64,000 nt of DNA from Ectobius pallidus (lineage: Eukaryota > Arthropoda > Insecta > Blattodea > Ectobiidae): contig CAXKWD010000007.1 in NCBI GenBank assembly GCA_964059195.1, forward strand, positions 1,054,001 through 1,118,000, written 5' to 3'. Shown in pieces: positions 1-11,494 of the stretch; the first letter of the stretch is position 1; the number at the start of each line of letters is the position of its first letter. The position numbers and the translations under genes are program-made. A model generated the notes under the pieces. The model saw nothing but the letters and a program-made list of their open reading frames with translations. It had not been told where the DNA came from and did not search any database.

Positions 1-215
1 CTTGGACGTGAAAGGGCCGAGAAATTTTGTCCACAGGCTCTAATTTAGGCTTGGAGTTCTTTTACGTGCAGTGAATCTACGACAAGGGCACGCCAGCTTA
101 AAGTCCACTCCGTGGCCAGGATTTTTATGTCCTGAAAATCCTATCGACCGCGGCTATTTGATCCCGCGACCTTCGGATCTAGAGGCGGGCCGACTTGCTG
201 GCATAGAGTAAAGAA
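1..215 (-). repeat. Degraded tRNA-derived SINE-like repeat
   Basis: Read on the minus strand, the piece around 150-190 has a B-box-like stretch (AGGTCGCGGGATC), followed by a body that includes the complement of a GAGTTCTTTTACGTGC motif at about 55-70. I associate that motif with insect SINEs from memory. The A box is not clear and the element runs off the window edge, so the boundaries are approximate. Confidence 0.35.
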
Positions 216-1690
216 CTATTTATAAGGGGAATATTCGATAAATTTTAGGAAGGATTCTTAACGGCGGAAAGTTCAATAAACGTTTGCCGTCACTTTTTTC
301 TTTTAATTTTTCTTAGTTTATAGTCGCAACATTCAAATAAGAGGCTGTAAGGTATTTATAGCATAAATAGTATAAAATTGGGTTTTGCATTTCTGTACAA
401 GGATAATATGTGAATACTGGCAACTTTAGCGTTGAATATTTTTTCAAGGCTGGATACTTAGTAAGGCCCATTACTATGATGTTACTATGGCCCTAAAGAA
501 GTAGTGACTGCTGTTGCGTGCATAGCTTTTCTACGCTATTTAGAACTTTATATTCAATTTTTGCACTCAACTATACACACACAAGGCCTCGAACAAGCTG
601 CTTTGTTCTGTCGTTCTGTCTTCTACTGTCTTCTTCAAGAGTCGGATTGCATGAGATCTGCGTGAAGGACTTGAAACTCAGGTGAGCGGGAACATATTAT
701 GATGTAGTACATATTTTCAGATAAGTTTTTTCTTTTTTATTATTTTGTTGTTGAGCTTAATTAATTAAATTGTAACTTGTACCCGCTCGCCTGACTTTCT
801 TGTTAAAGCCATTCTTTCGGCCAGGCATTCTAAATTTTGTTTTTCGCAGATAACCGATACGAATGAGACGTATGCATGGATGTGCGAATGATTCCGACTC
901 TCTTCTTCTCTAATTTTCTTTTTTCTCTTATTGTTTCATTTGAAAAAGCTGGTAGATAAGTTTAGAAGTTTCCTCATGCAAAGTAGGATTTAATTAAATT
1001 AAATTAAAGTAAATGTATTACAGTAATTATATTGTTTTATGCACAGATTTTTAGAGTGAATTATTAAGTATATACAGATATTCTTGGAGTCATATAAAAC
1101 ACATAATATATGCAGGTGTAATATATACATGTTCAACAACTTTATAGAGATTTTCTTATGTGTCTGCTCTCTTTAAATTATCATCTTGTTATGTAATTAT
1201 CATTTTGTTCCAATATTATAAATAAATATGATTATTTAGATTTATTATCTTTTCTTTAAAACAAAATATTATCTTCTTGGGCTAAAAATTAATCCAGCTA
1301 TTTCCACTCCTAATTTGAAGGTGTGTTGTCCGTCCCCTATCCCATGCACTCCTATCATATATATATACATTTTTCTACGGGAGCTATTCTCCTGAAGTCT
1401 TCAAGTAAAAAAAAAAACCAGTATACTACGAGTGCGGGGAACAGACACCGCACTGCTATAGGTAAACTAAAAAAAACACAAATTTCCAGGCGTTGACCAA
1501 ATTCCAGCAGAATGAATTAAGTCAGGTGGGGATAGATTAAACTCAAAGATCCATAAACTCATTCTTATGATTAGGAAAAAGGAAGAAATGCCTACGAAAT
1601 CGAAAGGATCTATTATTATAGGCCTAACGATCCATAACAAGGGAGAGAATGTAATACTTATCGAGGAATTTTTCTCTTATCAACATCATG
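216..1690. other. AT-rich stretch, no gene recognised
   Basis: No open frame with recognisable protein similarity, no RNA gene and no clear repeat boundary was seen. The stretch has A/T runs and one short TA tract near 1360. Confidence 0.5.
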
Positions 1691-1692
1691 TA

Positions 1693-3630
1693 CAGTAGTA
1701 TTATTTCTGTCTGACCCCGACGAAACGCGAGTGAGGAGAAGAGAATCCAGCGGTGTGGGTTAATTCAGAGACCTTCCCATCCCGCCGATCATGACAGTAG
1801 TAGCTTATATATCTTTAGTCAGCGTTTGTGTTTACAAACAAATCCCTATCCAAGTACAGCTCTGGCAGATATTTTTACCTCATTCATTAAATGTTATAAC
1901 ACTAACATTAAATGTTTTAACTCTAACATACAGTATGGAACTTTCATATATTTACTCTACATACCAAGTGTGGTGTTACCGCTGTGCTCAATTACAGGAC
2001 TGGATATTATTCCATAGGAGTGACACCAGAGACTGAGTGTCTTTCCCCTTTACCATTACTATCAGCATCATCATCACCATCACCACCAACATTATTAGCA
2101 TCCGAATCACTCTCACTAGAAGCATCACTATCACCACCCAAATGAATGACCAATTCTTAAGCCGCATCCAGGAGTCCCTCCCTTTCCAGATATTCCTGTT
2201 CAATATTCTTCACGTGCTGGCATCTCCGTTTCCACTCCTCTGCAGATATTGAGGAAAACTTCTCATCCGTAATCTTCATGACATCTTCCATTTTAAATGT
2301 CACATTGTTTTCGGCTACCCAATTTTTTACAGTAGCCCATATGAGTTCTATCGGATTGAGCTCAGGGTGATAAGGGGGGAGCCTTAAAACATCGTGGCCA
2401 TGTTGCTGGAGAAGATGATCGATTTTGTAGCTTCGGTGTTGTGGCTTAAGTGTCAGTATTAGTTCATAAATTTCAGCTTTTGTCTTACTATGAAAGTTTT
2501 GTTTATCAAAATTATCGTTTTCAAGGTGGGACTGCAACCAAGATATCATCACGTCTTTTCGAGAATTCGATGTGGGAGGCTTATTCAGCTGCACGTTATG
2601 GTAAGGGGCATTATCAATAACCAAGACTGAGTGAGGAGAAAGATTTGGAATTAGTCTTTCCTTTAGCCACTGCTCGTAGTTATTGAAATCCATGTCCCCA
2701 TGATAGTCCCCTGTTTTTCTGTGTGAAATGAATCTCAAATAAGCATTGGGCACAAAGCCATGCTCTCCTCCAGCGTGAATTATAATAAGCCGTTGTCCTT
2801 TCGAAACTGGCGAGAAGAGTCCACTCAGCGATTCGTCACTCCAGGCACATGGTGTAGTATGTGTTGTGTGAAGGTAGGTTTCATCCATGTACACTATTGA
2901 ACGCCCTTCAGTCCTATACTGATGAATAGACCTTAAATAGGCACATCTGAGGGACTTTATTCTCTGTTGTTCCACAAGAATTTTTCTATTATTTCTTGTT
3001 TTCCTCCACCGAAAACCAATATGTAAAATAATTTTCCTGAGTGTAGAGATGCTACCCTGAAAGTCAATTTTTTCTTTTAGTCTTGAGTGTATTTTTTTTA
3101 AAGTCGGTCTCTGCTTTTCTTCAATATAGAAATTATTAATTGTTCGTCGGACTACTTCTTCGTTAAAACTGTCAGGAGATGATTTCTTCGAGGTACGTAT
3201 TCTTTCTTTATCAGGGGTAGAAAAAGAATTAGAAGCTCCTTCTTCAATACTTTTGGCCTCTTTCACGATTCGCTTCACAGTACTAATGGATACACCTGTA
3301 GCTGTTGAAACCCTTTTATATACAGATGCACGCTGACCCCTCACATCCCGAAAATATTTATATACATTATATACTACATCTCTTGTCTGCGAATGAATAA
3401 CTTTACTCCCTCCCAGTTTACTATGAATCGGAGGCATGTTGCAAAAGTCTTGCGCACAACTGCACTCACCTGAAGCACTGTCTGTTAGGCACCGCAACAA
3501 GAGATGTTCCTTCTTCCGAGACCTGTGTACTAATAAACAACCACCCCTTAACATGACAATTTTTCTATAGTGGACTCGTCTGTCTACGGCGCATCTTTCT
3601 GAGCAGTGTCAGACAGAAATAATACTACTG
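1693..3630 (-). mobile_element. Complete Tc1/mariner (IS630) superfamily transposon, 1.94 kb
   Basis: The ends are perfect inverted repeats of about 23 bp beginning CAGTAGTATTATTTCTGTCT: left end 1693-1715, right end 3608-3630. TA flanks both sides (1691-1692 and 3631-3632), which is the target duplication expected for this superfamily. The only gene inside is the transposase on the minus strand. Long matching ends and a long open frame point to a fairly young insertion. The right flanking TA is also the left flank of the next element. Confidence 0.85.
2157..3554 (-). CDS. Tc1/mariner-IS630 superfamily DDE transposase, 465 residues
   Basis: Predicted to cut and paste the surrounding 1693-3630 transposon. 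Residues about 55-100 form a helix-turn-helix region (TGVSISTVKRIVKEAK), followed by a second DNA-binding stretch at about 130-185. The catalytic core shows D224 (MDETY), D314 (VIDNAPYH) and E403 (NPIELIW). By my count 88 residues separate the last two, much longer than DD34E or DD34D. The extra length is a charged insert at about 325-385. Met40 (codon 3435-3437) is a likely alternative start, because the first 39 residues look unlike a transposase N-terminus. The TAA stop is followed in the same frame by 49 open codons rich in D and S, so the protein may have lost an acidic tail. Assignment to the DDE_3/IS630 fold is strong; the subfamily is unknown. Confidence 0.85.
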   Translation of the reverse strand: MLRGGCLLVHRSRKKEHLLLRCLTDSASGECSCAQDFCNMPPIHSKLGGSKVIHSQTRDVVYNVYKYFRDVRGQRASVYKRVSTATGVSISTVKRIVKEAKSIEEGASNSFSTPDKERIRTSKKSSPDSFNEEVVRRTINNFYIEEKQRPTLKKIHSRLKEKIDFQGSISTLRKIILHIGFRWRKTRNNRKILVEQQRIKSLRCAYLRSIHQYRTEGRSIVYMDETYLHTTHTTPCAWSDESLSGLFSPVSKGQRLIIIHAGGEHGFVPNAYLRFISHRKTGDYHGDMDFNNYEQWLKERLIPNLSPHSVLVIDNAPYHNVQLNKPPTSNSRKDVMISWLQSHLENDNFDKQNFHSKTKAEIYELILTLKPQHRSYKIDHLLQQHGHDVLRLPPYHPELNPIELIWATVKNWVAENNVTFKMEDVMKITDEKFSSISAEEWKRRCQHVKNIEQEYLEREGLLDAA

Positions 3631-3632
3631 TA

Positions 3633-4587
3633 CAGTGTGTCCCACGCAAGAGTTGGCCAATGACGCGGGTTCCTGCGGCGCGGCGGGCACAGCTCCAACT
3701 CCCGAGCGATCGGTGTTATGATTCAGGTTCTCACATTTACAGTTAAAATTACAATGAAAATAAACACGTACCTCATCACAAGAGATGTTGGAAATGTTCT
3801 CCTCTCGCATCCACACAACACTGACACCATTTTAGGAAATTTTCTTTCACGCGCATAAGTTCAGCTTCCGAGACAGAGTTCATTTCTCTTGTGATAGGCC
3901 TATGGCTTTAAGTTCTTCTAACAGTATGTGAATATTATTTATGGAGAAACTTGAAAAATAAAGTGTATAGGTCAACTTCCCGTACATTACAAAGGAAACG
4001 GGTGAAATATCTATGCTAATAAAGCCCGCTGTTGGTGTAATGGTTCAGGTTCTCACAAAGAAAAACATATGTGATTTATTACATCATCTTGCAAGGACGC
4101 AAGACGCCGGTTTTTAGCATAATTCCCAGGTGTAGGCCTACGTCCTCCAAGCAGAGAAGCCGTGCGAAAACTTGTAAGCAAACTTCGGGAAACGGGTTCG
4201 ATTCTCGATAATAAACGAGGGACCAAGCGGCGCGTACTTACTGAACAGAAATTAGATCAAACCCACACACATTAGAAGAACTTAAAGACAATATCAGAAG
4301 AGAAATTAATTCTATCTCGGAAGCTGAACTTATGCGCGTGAAAAAAATTTCTTAAAAAGGTTCCAGTGTTGTCTGGATGCAAGAGGAGAACATTTCCAAC
4401 ATCTCTTATGATGAGGTACGTGGTTATTTTCATTGTATTTCCAACTGTAAATGTGAGAACCTGAATCATAACACCGATCGTGGCTTCATTAGGGTAGATA
4501 TTTCACCCGATCGCTCGGGAGTTGGAGCTGTGCCCTCCGCGCCGCAGGAACCCGCGTCATTGGCCAACTCTTGCGTGGGACACACTG
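3633..4587 (+). mobile_element. Fold-back, non-autonomous mariner derivative, 955 bp
   Basis: The terminal arms are about 250 bp long and inverted (3633-3880 against 4310-4587), starting CAGTGTGTCCCACGCAAGAG, with TA on both sides. Both arms contain the 3' end of a mariner transposase gene, one copy in each orientation, so the element looks like a rearranged mariner whose 3' end was duplicated in reverse. The left TA (3631-3632) is shared with the transposon at 1693-3630. Confidence 0.75.
4141..4411 (+). pseudogene. Mariner transposase remnant, N- and C-terminal pieces fused
   Basis: The first piece reads RPPSREAVRKLVSKLRETGS and continues to about 4260, matching the second helix-turn-helix region of mariner-type transposases. 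It then jumps, out of frame, to a C-terminal piece (HTLEELKDNIRREINSIS) that ends, after another frameshift near 4345, in GEHFQHLL and a stop. The whole catalytic core is missing. The C-terminal motif resembles the end of the DD39D transposase at 52.3-53.3 kb, so the two are probably related families. Not functional. Confidence 0.7.
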
Positions 4588-4935
4588 TATATATATACTA
4601 TGATGTTGATGGGCAGAGGATGTTATGTGAGTTTCACATCAGAGTTTTTTTCCTGTTTCATAGCTTAAACAGCAAACTTCATTCATTTTGTTATTTCGTC
4701 TGTTCTTTTTTCAACAGGGACACCTTTCATTACTACTGCATGCACCTTATGGGTATCTAGAGGAAACGTATAGAATTCGTATTGCTTTTACAAAAACTGT
4801 TATAGGTGCATTAAATCATTGATATTATTTGCAAATGATTTAAGTCCTTGTGGCGACAACTTCTTTCGTGCAGGCCTCATTGCTGGTTGTAATTGGTCTA
4901 CTACTGGCTACAGTGAAACTGGGTGAACTTAATTG
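4588..4935. other. Spacer, nothing recognised
   Basis: Short AT-rich spacer between two transposons; no supported gene. Confidence 0.5.
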
Positions 4936-5606
4936 CAGTGGCGGCTCGTGTATGGACACTGTGGAACTGCAGCACCCCAGTTACAACTTTATATTATCAA
5001 TAACATTTTATATAATGAGTCCTTTTTTCTTTAATTCTTTCTTTATACCTACTTGTACAATATATAATCCTTAACCTTAATGAGTAGCTATCACCCAGTT
5101 TATTAAAAATAGAAAAGAAAATCTTTGTTTGGAACTGTGCGCTTCACAGTTCCAGCGGCATGGTGTTTGATTGTTGTGGGCATGCCCATACACAAAGGTG
5201 CATGGCGCGCTTCGTCAGTGCCGACCGCGGCTTTTGATGGATTTTTTTTTTTTTAATTCTATATATTTTGCTCCTCGTGTGTTGTGCTTAAAAACCATGT
5301 ACCATATTCTTGAATGTGATAAAAGTGTACAATTAGATTATTATCTTATTTCAAGCTATTCTATTTGATTATCTTTTTTTCGATTCTTTTATTTAACAGA
5401 AAACCTTAAAAAAATGCAGAACAAGGAGAAAATTATTGATCTTTCCGCGGAAATTAAAATAAGAAGAATGGATTTCGTTTTTAAACGAATAGATCAAGAT
5501 TAAACTGTAACAATTTATTTTAAAGTAAACACAATTTTAAAACAAAAAGTTACTAAAAATTCTCTGGGCCAGCATTCCTACTAATTTTAGCTACGAGCCG
5601 CCACTG
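4936..5606. mobile_element. hAT-type MITE, 671 bp
   Basis: The ends are inverted repeats CAGTGGCGGCTCGT (4936-4949) and its complement (5593-5606). Flanking octamers CTTAATTG (4928-4935) and CTAAATTG (5607-5614) differ at one base, as expected for an aged 8-bp hAT target duplication. No transposase sequence was seen. Isolated ends of the same family occur at 9790-9803 and 10042-10055. Confidence 0.7.
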
Positions 5607-6129
5607 CTAAATTGTCTTCAATAGTTTTATGAAGGAATGCCTTTGCTAACACTTAGAGACGTTGCAATTATCTTGGCAGTGTAAGTTTTGAAGCAAATTT
5701 GAGGATATTATAATTATAATCATGCATTGATTCTGTGTTACTGATTTGTTTCTTTGTTTAATTATAAGATTATTTCTGCATTTGCAACTTCAGTTGAGGT
5801 GCTGGTGTGCATATGTTGACAAATAAATTCTCACAACACTAATCTGTTAATTCAATACTGAACTGGAGATACGTTAACTTCAGTCATTTAGTTCACACTT
5901 GAGCATTTGTGACTGCGGCAATTGAGACTGTTCTCTTTTATTATCCGTCACTGGATTATAATTCCCTCTAGTGAAGAAATAAACGTCACAGCCAAAGTAA
6001 ATTCCGTGTTTAGTCTCCATATACAGCGTTTATACTTACGATCACCGCAGTACTTTTCTTCAAACACAGTAACACAGCAGTTGACTTTATCCTCACCAAC
6101 CGTACAGCTTAATGCACCTGAAAAATTGA

Positions 6130-6187
<58 letters not shown>

Positions 6188-7179
6188 TAGTAGATCTTAG
6201 AGCTATGAAAAAGAAGTTTAGACTAAAATACTAGCAAAGATTAACACAATTACTAAAAAAAAAAAAGATTGAATGGAAAAAACATTATTCAAGTGATTAA
6301 TACATGGGCTATTCCTGTTGTAACCTACCCATTTGGAATGTTGAAATACTCAGAAGTGAAATTACATGAATTTGATGCATTAACAAAAAAAAGTCGTTTG
6401 AATTTAGGCATCACCATGCACAGGTAGGAAAAAAAAGCAGACCGACTAAAATATCTAAGTTGACGATGTGAGCCACTGCGCATGCCTAGCGGCATTCACA
6501 GGATAGCAGGGAATGTATTGAAATGAACGTTCCTTGAATTGTGAAATAATTTCACGTAATTTGCATTGCTTTTGAAAACAAAGGTTTCCGTTACATCTCT
6601 TAGATTTATTTACGTATCACAAGGCTCTGAAATCAGATTTTTCCCTTTACCTGTAAATGCTGCAATACAACGTCTCTACCTCCCACGATCCCATGGGGGA
6701 CGAGGATTGATAAGTATTTATGAACAGAATAAAAAGGAGGTGGGAAACATAGGAAAATATTTTTCACACAATGAGAATAAAATTACTAAATACGTAGTTC
6801 AACTACACCACTAGACCTGCAAGTCTCCAATGGACAGCGAAGGTTAATGTGCTTCATGGAAAATATCCAACAGCTTTAGATGATGAAAATATTCAATGAA
6901 TGGTTGTACAAGAGCTCACTCAATCCCAAAACAGAAGGATTCCTTCTAACTATCCAAGATAAAGTAATAAGGACTAGAAAGTATGAAATACATATAATAA
7001 AAGCAAATATAATAGACAGATGCATCTGCTCACGTACTACAGCACTTAAAAAGTAAGGGGAAAATAAAATGTTAGAAAAATCACAAAATATATGTTTTAA
7101 TGTAATAGCTACTGTATAATTCCGTTGTGTATTGTTAAAACGTTTGAATCTTCCACCTCGCCACGCGTCATCATTCCCC
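5607..7179. other. AT-rich stretch with an (AAT)n microsatellite
   Basis: Contains an AAT/TAA microsatellite at about 6131-6186. The rest shows no recognisable coding or repeat structure; short open frames here have no features of real proteins. Confidence 0.5.
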
Positions 7180-8159
7180 AACGAATGAAATGCAAGATCT
7201 GCTTTACAGTATGCGACACATAAAAACCTTCCACAGTAAAGTTGTAGAAAAAATTAAAATGAACATTTTTAGTTTAAAACATTTTTATACATCTAATAGA
7301 TATCAAGATAAACACAAAATAAATACAGCTTAAACGCGAATTTCATAACTTACATATGAAGGGCCTAGTTCCATAAGGGCGTAAGGCACAAGGACATAGT
7401 TTCGAGAAATCTTGATGTTTTTAAACAGTGTTACCACTCACAAATAGGTGGTTTAAAGTCTAATTTTATAACATATATTTTTGAAGGACAGGCTAAATTA
7501 GTGTTCTGCAAATTTACAAGGTAGAGTGTATTGGGATCTTTTACAACTAGAGGTGCCTAAACATGTTAAACAGAAACTGAAGAACTTTTACTGTAGCAAA
7601 ATCTTTTTACTTTCTATCATATTATTTGTTTTTACTTTATTTTAGTAAAAACCTGTATTATGCAGTGACAATTGCATGTTTGCCAATGAATACCAGTATA
7701 GTCATTAATACAATAGATGATAAGCAAAACAATACATTTTAAATGAAGTTACACTTTAGAAGTGCCAAGTTCAGTTTTTATAAACATTTGCTTGGGTGGT
7801 AGCACTGCAGAAAATAAAAATAATTGATAAACACACCTCAATAAGAGATAGGAAGTGTGCGTTATGCCTTTATGGAACTGTTATGAAGTAGAATGATTGT
7901 GCAGTCTCACAGGTCTTTTCTTATAGCTGAGCAGAGGTTTAAGGCACAAGTACAAATAGTTCACGGAGTATTTAAGAGATATGAGAAGTCATAAATGTTA
8001 AAAACTCAAAATTAAAGATTTGTGCCTTACGTCCTTAAACACGAAAAATAATAGGCCTACAGCTTAAATGCGAATTTCAGAACATACAAATCAATTAAAA
8101 TATTAACGACATTTTATTGCCCATAGTAACATGAAAACTATAATCTAGTTATTGCTGTC

Positions 8160-8280
8160 AAATGCAGTCAGTTTAGCTCAGTCGTAATGAACACACCAAA
8201 ACCAATTACAGCGACGTGGTATAGGCTACCAGGGAAGAGGTCCTGGGTTCAAATCAAATTTCGTGGCCACCCAAATTTAC
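8160..8280 (+). repeat. tRNA-like module of RptA
   Basis: TTTAGCTCAGTCG resembles a Pol III A box and GGGTTCAAATC a B box, about 75 bp apart. The same module is found on the minus strand in each RptA copy (26.9-27.1, 33.2-33.4 and 36.7-36.8 kb). The spacing and mismatches show it is a SINE-type relic, not a working tRNA gene. Confidence 0.55.
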
Positions 8281-8395
8281 CGTAGGCTCTTGTAAAAACG
8301 CATTCATGAAACATTTTGCTTCTATTGTTTGGCTACATCTCAACGCATCCTGCATTTTTGCCTTCGAGATTGAGGAAAGCATGCAAACCGCAAGT

Positions 8396-8994
8396 TATTA
8401 AGTGCCAGTATGGTACTTTATGAGATTGTGTGGGGAAGGGGAAATGCCTGTCCGTGTGTCTTTACGCGCGATAACTCAAATACGCTTTATTGGATTTTCA
8501 TGAAACTTGGTATACGCATTTATAACGCCCATGGCAAGAACCCTATTGATATTGGACAAATTCGGTTGACCGGTACCGGAGTAAAGCCCAACCTAGTGCC
8601 TATTTTATGGTAATATATTAGAAAGCATTTATCAAATGCAAATTAGTTATCATGACAACATATTGTTTTACAGTATTCATATAATAGGCCTACGGCTTTG
8701 AAAATTGCAATACAGTTAGCTTTGACAAATAACATTATTCCTTCACATACGCTTATGAAAGTAGATCGTTAAATTGAGCGAGGTAGTTGAGATGGTAAAG
8801 TCTTGGACTCACATTTTGGTTGTTCCTGGTTCAATTCCCGTAGCCGGTCAATTTGACATATCTTTTTCGTATTTTTATGTGAGTGTGCGATTGTCAAGAT
8901 ATCACAAATCTGTATAGTTCTGCTGATGCTGGACGATTTAAAGCTGATTAAAAAACTAGACCTTTGTTCTCCCTGAAGCTCTACTTAATGAATA
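8396..8994 (+). repeat. RptB interspersed repeat, single-unit copy
   Basis: Starts TAAGTGCCAGTATGGTACTT, contains one copy of the approximately 150-bp unit with TTGGTATACGCATTTATAA and GGTACCGGAGTAA, and then a tRNA-like block with A box TAGTTGAGATGG (about 8787) and B box GGTTCAATTCC (about 8829). Other copies: 10150-11345 (minus), 13385-13930, 21429-21860, and a minus copy split by a mariner at 52125-53432. Confidence 0.6.
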
Positions 8995-9097
8995 AAATTT
9001 AATTGTCTCTATAACTCACTTTCTTCTGTGCTAGCCTTTTAACACGTATATGCGAGAAAGTTTGTGCAACATTTTGCACCGTTTATTAATTTTGTTG

Positions 9098-10149
9098 TGA
9101 TAATTGCAATTAGTAACTTGTCATAGGCACGGAAACTGTTTATAAGTTTCGATTACTTCGAGAACAAAGTCTCGCCCCGACATGGCGCTGAAATTATAAA
9201 ACACGTCTGCACTGGAGGACACCTGAAGACAGAATGAGGCTACTTGGATGTGGGTTTGGCCACTGACTAGCAGATTTGCGGGATGGCTTGGAGTCACTCC
9301 TCGTAGTTTTCCCCATTCATTGTACGACGGCTTGATGGACGGATGGAGTGAACGGATGGATTTTTGCTCAACTGGATATCCATGCCAAACGGACGACAGC
9401 CTTCCCATTCATTATGAGATTTTGGACTGACATCACTCCATTTGGACGTTTGGAGCGATAGTGAATGGCCGCGATAACTCGAATATGCTTTATCAGATTT
9501 TCCTGAAACTTATAAACACCATAAGATTGATTTCTTACTACGTCGATTGACGGTACCGGAGTAATGACGAATGCTCTTAAAATACCAAATTTGCATCAGT
9601 CGGTAGAACGGAAGACAAGTGACTGCGTATTTATACGCCTTCATATGTTTGGCAAAAATAAAGGGATATCATTGACGTGACGAATTTGTTGTAAATTCAT
9701 TGTATTACTGTAATAATAATAATAATTATTATTATTATTATAAATGTTGTTGCCACTGCTATTATTGTAGCACATAAGTTTCAGATGTCACGAGCCGCCA
9801 CTGGAAATATGATGAAAATGCAATATATAAGGAGAAACCATAAAGCTCTGGCTCTAGCGGATACTCATAAGACATAACCAGGTAGCAAAAATGTTTCTCC
9901 ACATACAAATAGCTCATCTAGAATCAACCACCATATTACAGATAGACTCAGAACACATTTTTGACTCTCAAGAATCCCTGTAATATTAGGATAGAATTAT
10001 AACAACAGATAAAACAGTTGACTATAACCTGGTCGGTTTTAGCTACGAGCCGCCACTGATCGCATCATATTTCCTGTTATGTGTATTGTCTGGATAATAA
10101 TTATTATCGCACTCACTATCAAGTTTGCTCATTATAAAACAAAAACACT
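9098..10149. other. Intergenic, with hAT end fragments and a degraded RptB unit
   Basis: 9465-9585 is a decayed RptB unit (GATTGACGGTACCGGAGTAATGACG). ACGAGCCGCCACTG occurs at 9790-9803 and 10042-10055, matching one end of the hAT MITE at 4936-5606, without a facing partner. A (TAA/TTA) microsatellite lies at 9712-9742. No gene is supported. Confidence 0.5.
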
Positions 10150-11345
10150 TTTCCTGACAGTGACACAAGAGAAACAAAAATAAAATCAGGTAAACTGATG
10201 TAACAAAGTGCCAGTATGTTTTTGTTTAATCAGTTATGACTGCAATTATGATATGCAGAATATATATTTTTTTTAAATTGATTTCCAAGTTAAGCTCCAG
10301 ATTTATTCATTAAGCAGGGCTTACGGAAGAAGAAAGGTCTACCATCTCGGCCACCTGGGTCATTTTAACGGTCTAGTTGGATAAGCGCATGTAAATCAAT
10401 ATGTTTTTTGTCATAGCTACCTGTATTTTAATTTCCAAGGCCTTATAAGATCACAGTAAAACAATAGGCTATGTTGTCAGGATAACTGATTTTCATTTTT
10501 TTTTTTTTTATAAATTCTTTCGAATACGTATATTACCATAAAATAGGCACTAAATTGAGCATTACTCCGAAACAGGTCAACCGATTTTATCCATTATGAA
10601 TAGACGTCTTCCCACGGACATTATAAATGTGTATACCAAGTTTCATAAAAATCCGGTAAAGCGTATTTGAGTTACCGCGTCTTTAAAATATACACTAAAT
10701 TGGGTTTTACTCCGGTACCGGTCTACCGATTTGGTCCAATATCAGTAGACGTCTTTCCACGTACATTATAAATGGGTATACAAAATTTCAGGAAAATCCA
10801 ATGAGCATATTTGAGTTATCGCGACTTCTTATATATTAACATAAAAACACTAAATTGGGCATTATTCCGGTACTGGCCAACCGATTTGGTTCAATATCAA
10901 TAAACGTCTTCCCATGGGCATTATAAATGCGTATACGAAGTTTCATAAATATCCAATAAAGCGTATTTGAGTTATTGCGCCTTTAAAGTAGACACTAAAT
11001 TGGGTTTTACTCCGGTACCGGTCAACAGATTAGGTTCAAATTCAATAGGGCACTTCTCATGGACGTCATAAATGGGTATACCAAGTTTCATGGAAATCAG
11101 ATACAGCGTATTTGAGTGAATCTATTAAAATAGGCACTAAATTGGGCATTACTCCGGTACCGGTGAACCGATTTGGTTCAATATCAATAGGGTTCTTCCC
11201 ATTGACATTATAAATGTGTTTTCCAAGTTTCATGAAAATCCGAAAAAGCGTATTTGAGTTATGGTGCGTACAGACACACGGACAGACGGACAGACATTTT
11301 TTCGTCCACCACACAATCTCATAAAGTACCATACTGGCACTTAAT
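10150..11345 (-). repeat. RptB, reversed copy with five tandem units
   Basis: The tail segment (10150-10545) is the reverse complement of 8620-9000. At about 10552, 10687, 10847, 10991 and 11132 the phrase CACTAAATTGRGY recurs, marking five tandem units of about 135-160 bp, each with a CGGTACCGG-type palindrome and TATACCAAGTTTCAT. The array ends in ACAGACGGACAGAC and CATACTGGCACTTAATAA, the mirror of the RptB start. Confidence 0.7.
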
Positions 11346-11494
11346 AAACACCGCATTATTCCACTCAAAAAGTGCGAAGCTTCAGCAGCTGCCACACCAG
11401 AGGGAATGGGGTGTTCAGGGAGTTCTATTTATGTAACTTATTAGATTAGTGTTCTTAGTTATTTAAGCTCCATTTTCTCAAATATTTAATTATT

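Larger units (their letters stand above)
7180..9097 (-). repeat. RptA, reversed and interrupted copy
   Basis: Reverse-complement match to the RptA copies at 25.9-37 kb. 7200-7345 matches the segment near 27200-27330, 8058-8280 matches the tRNA-like module and its flank, and 8995-9097 matches the outer end (ACGTATATGCGAGAAAGT near 9043). The copy is interrupted twice. The piece at about 7366-8057 carries inverted GTTCCATAAGGGCGTAAGGC-like ends (7370-7392 against 7859-7881). An RptB unit sits at 8396-8994. A motif AGCTTAAAYGCGAATTTCA is present on both sides of the first insert. Confidence 0.6.

Noticed and set aside
2037..2252. Open frame on the + strand opposite the transposase tail
   Set aside because: It is the complement of the acidic tail region; low-complexity ATC codons explain it.
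8787..8845. Possible tRNA gene
   Set aside because: Boxes are good but the acceptor and anticodon arms do not fold, and the block repeats inside RptB.
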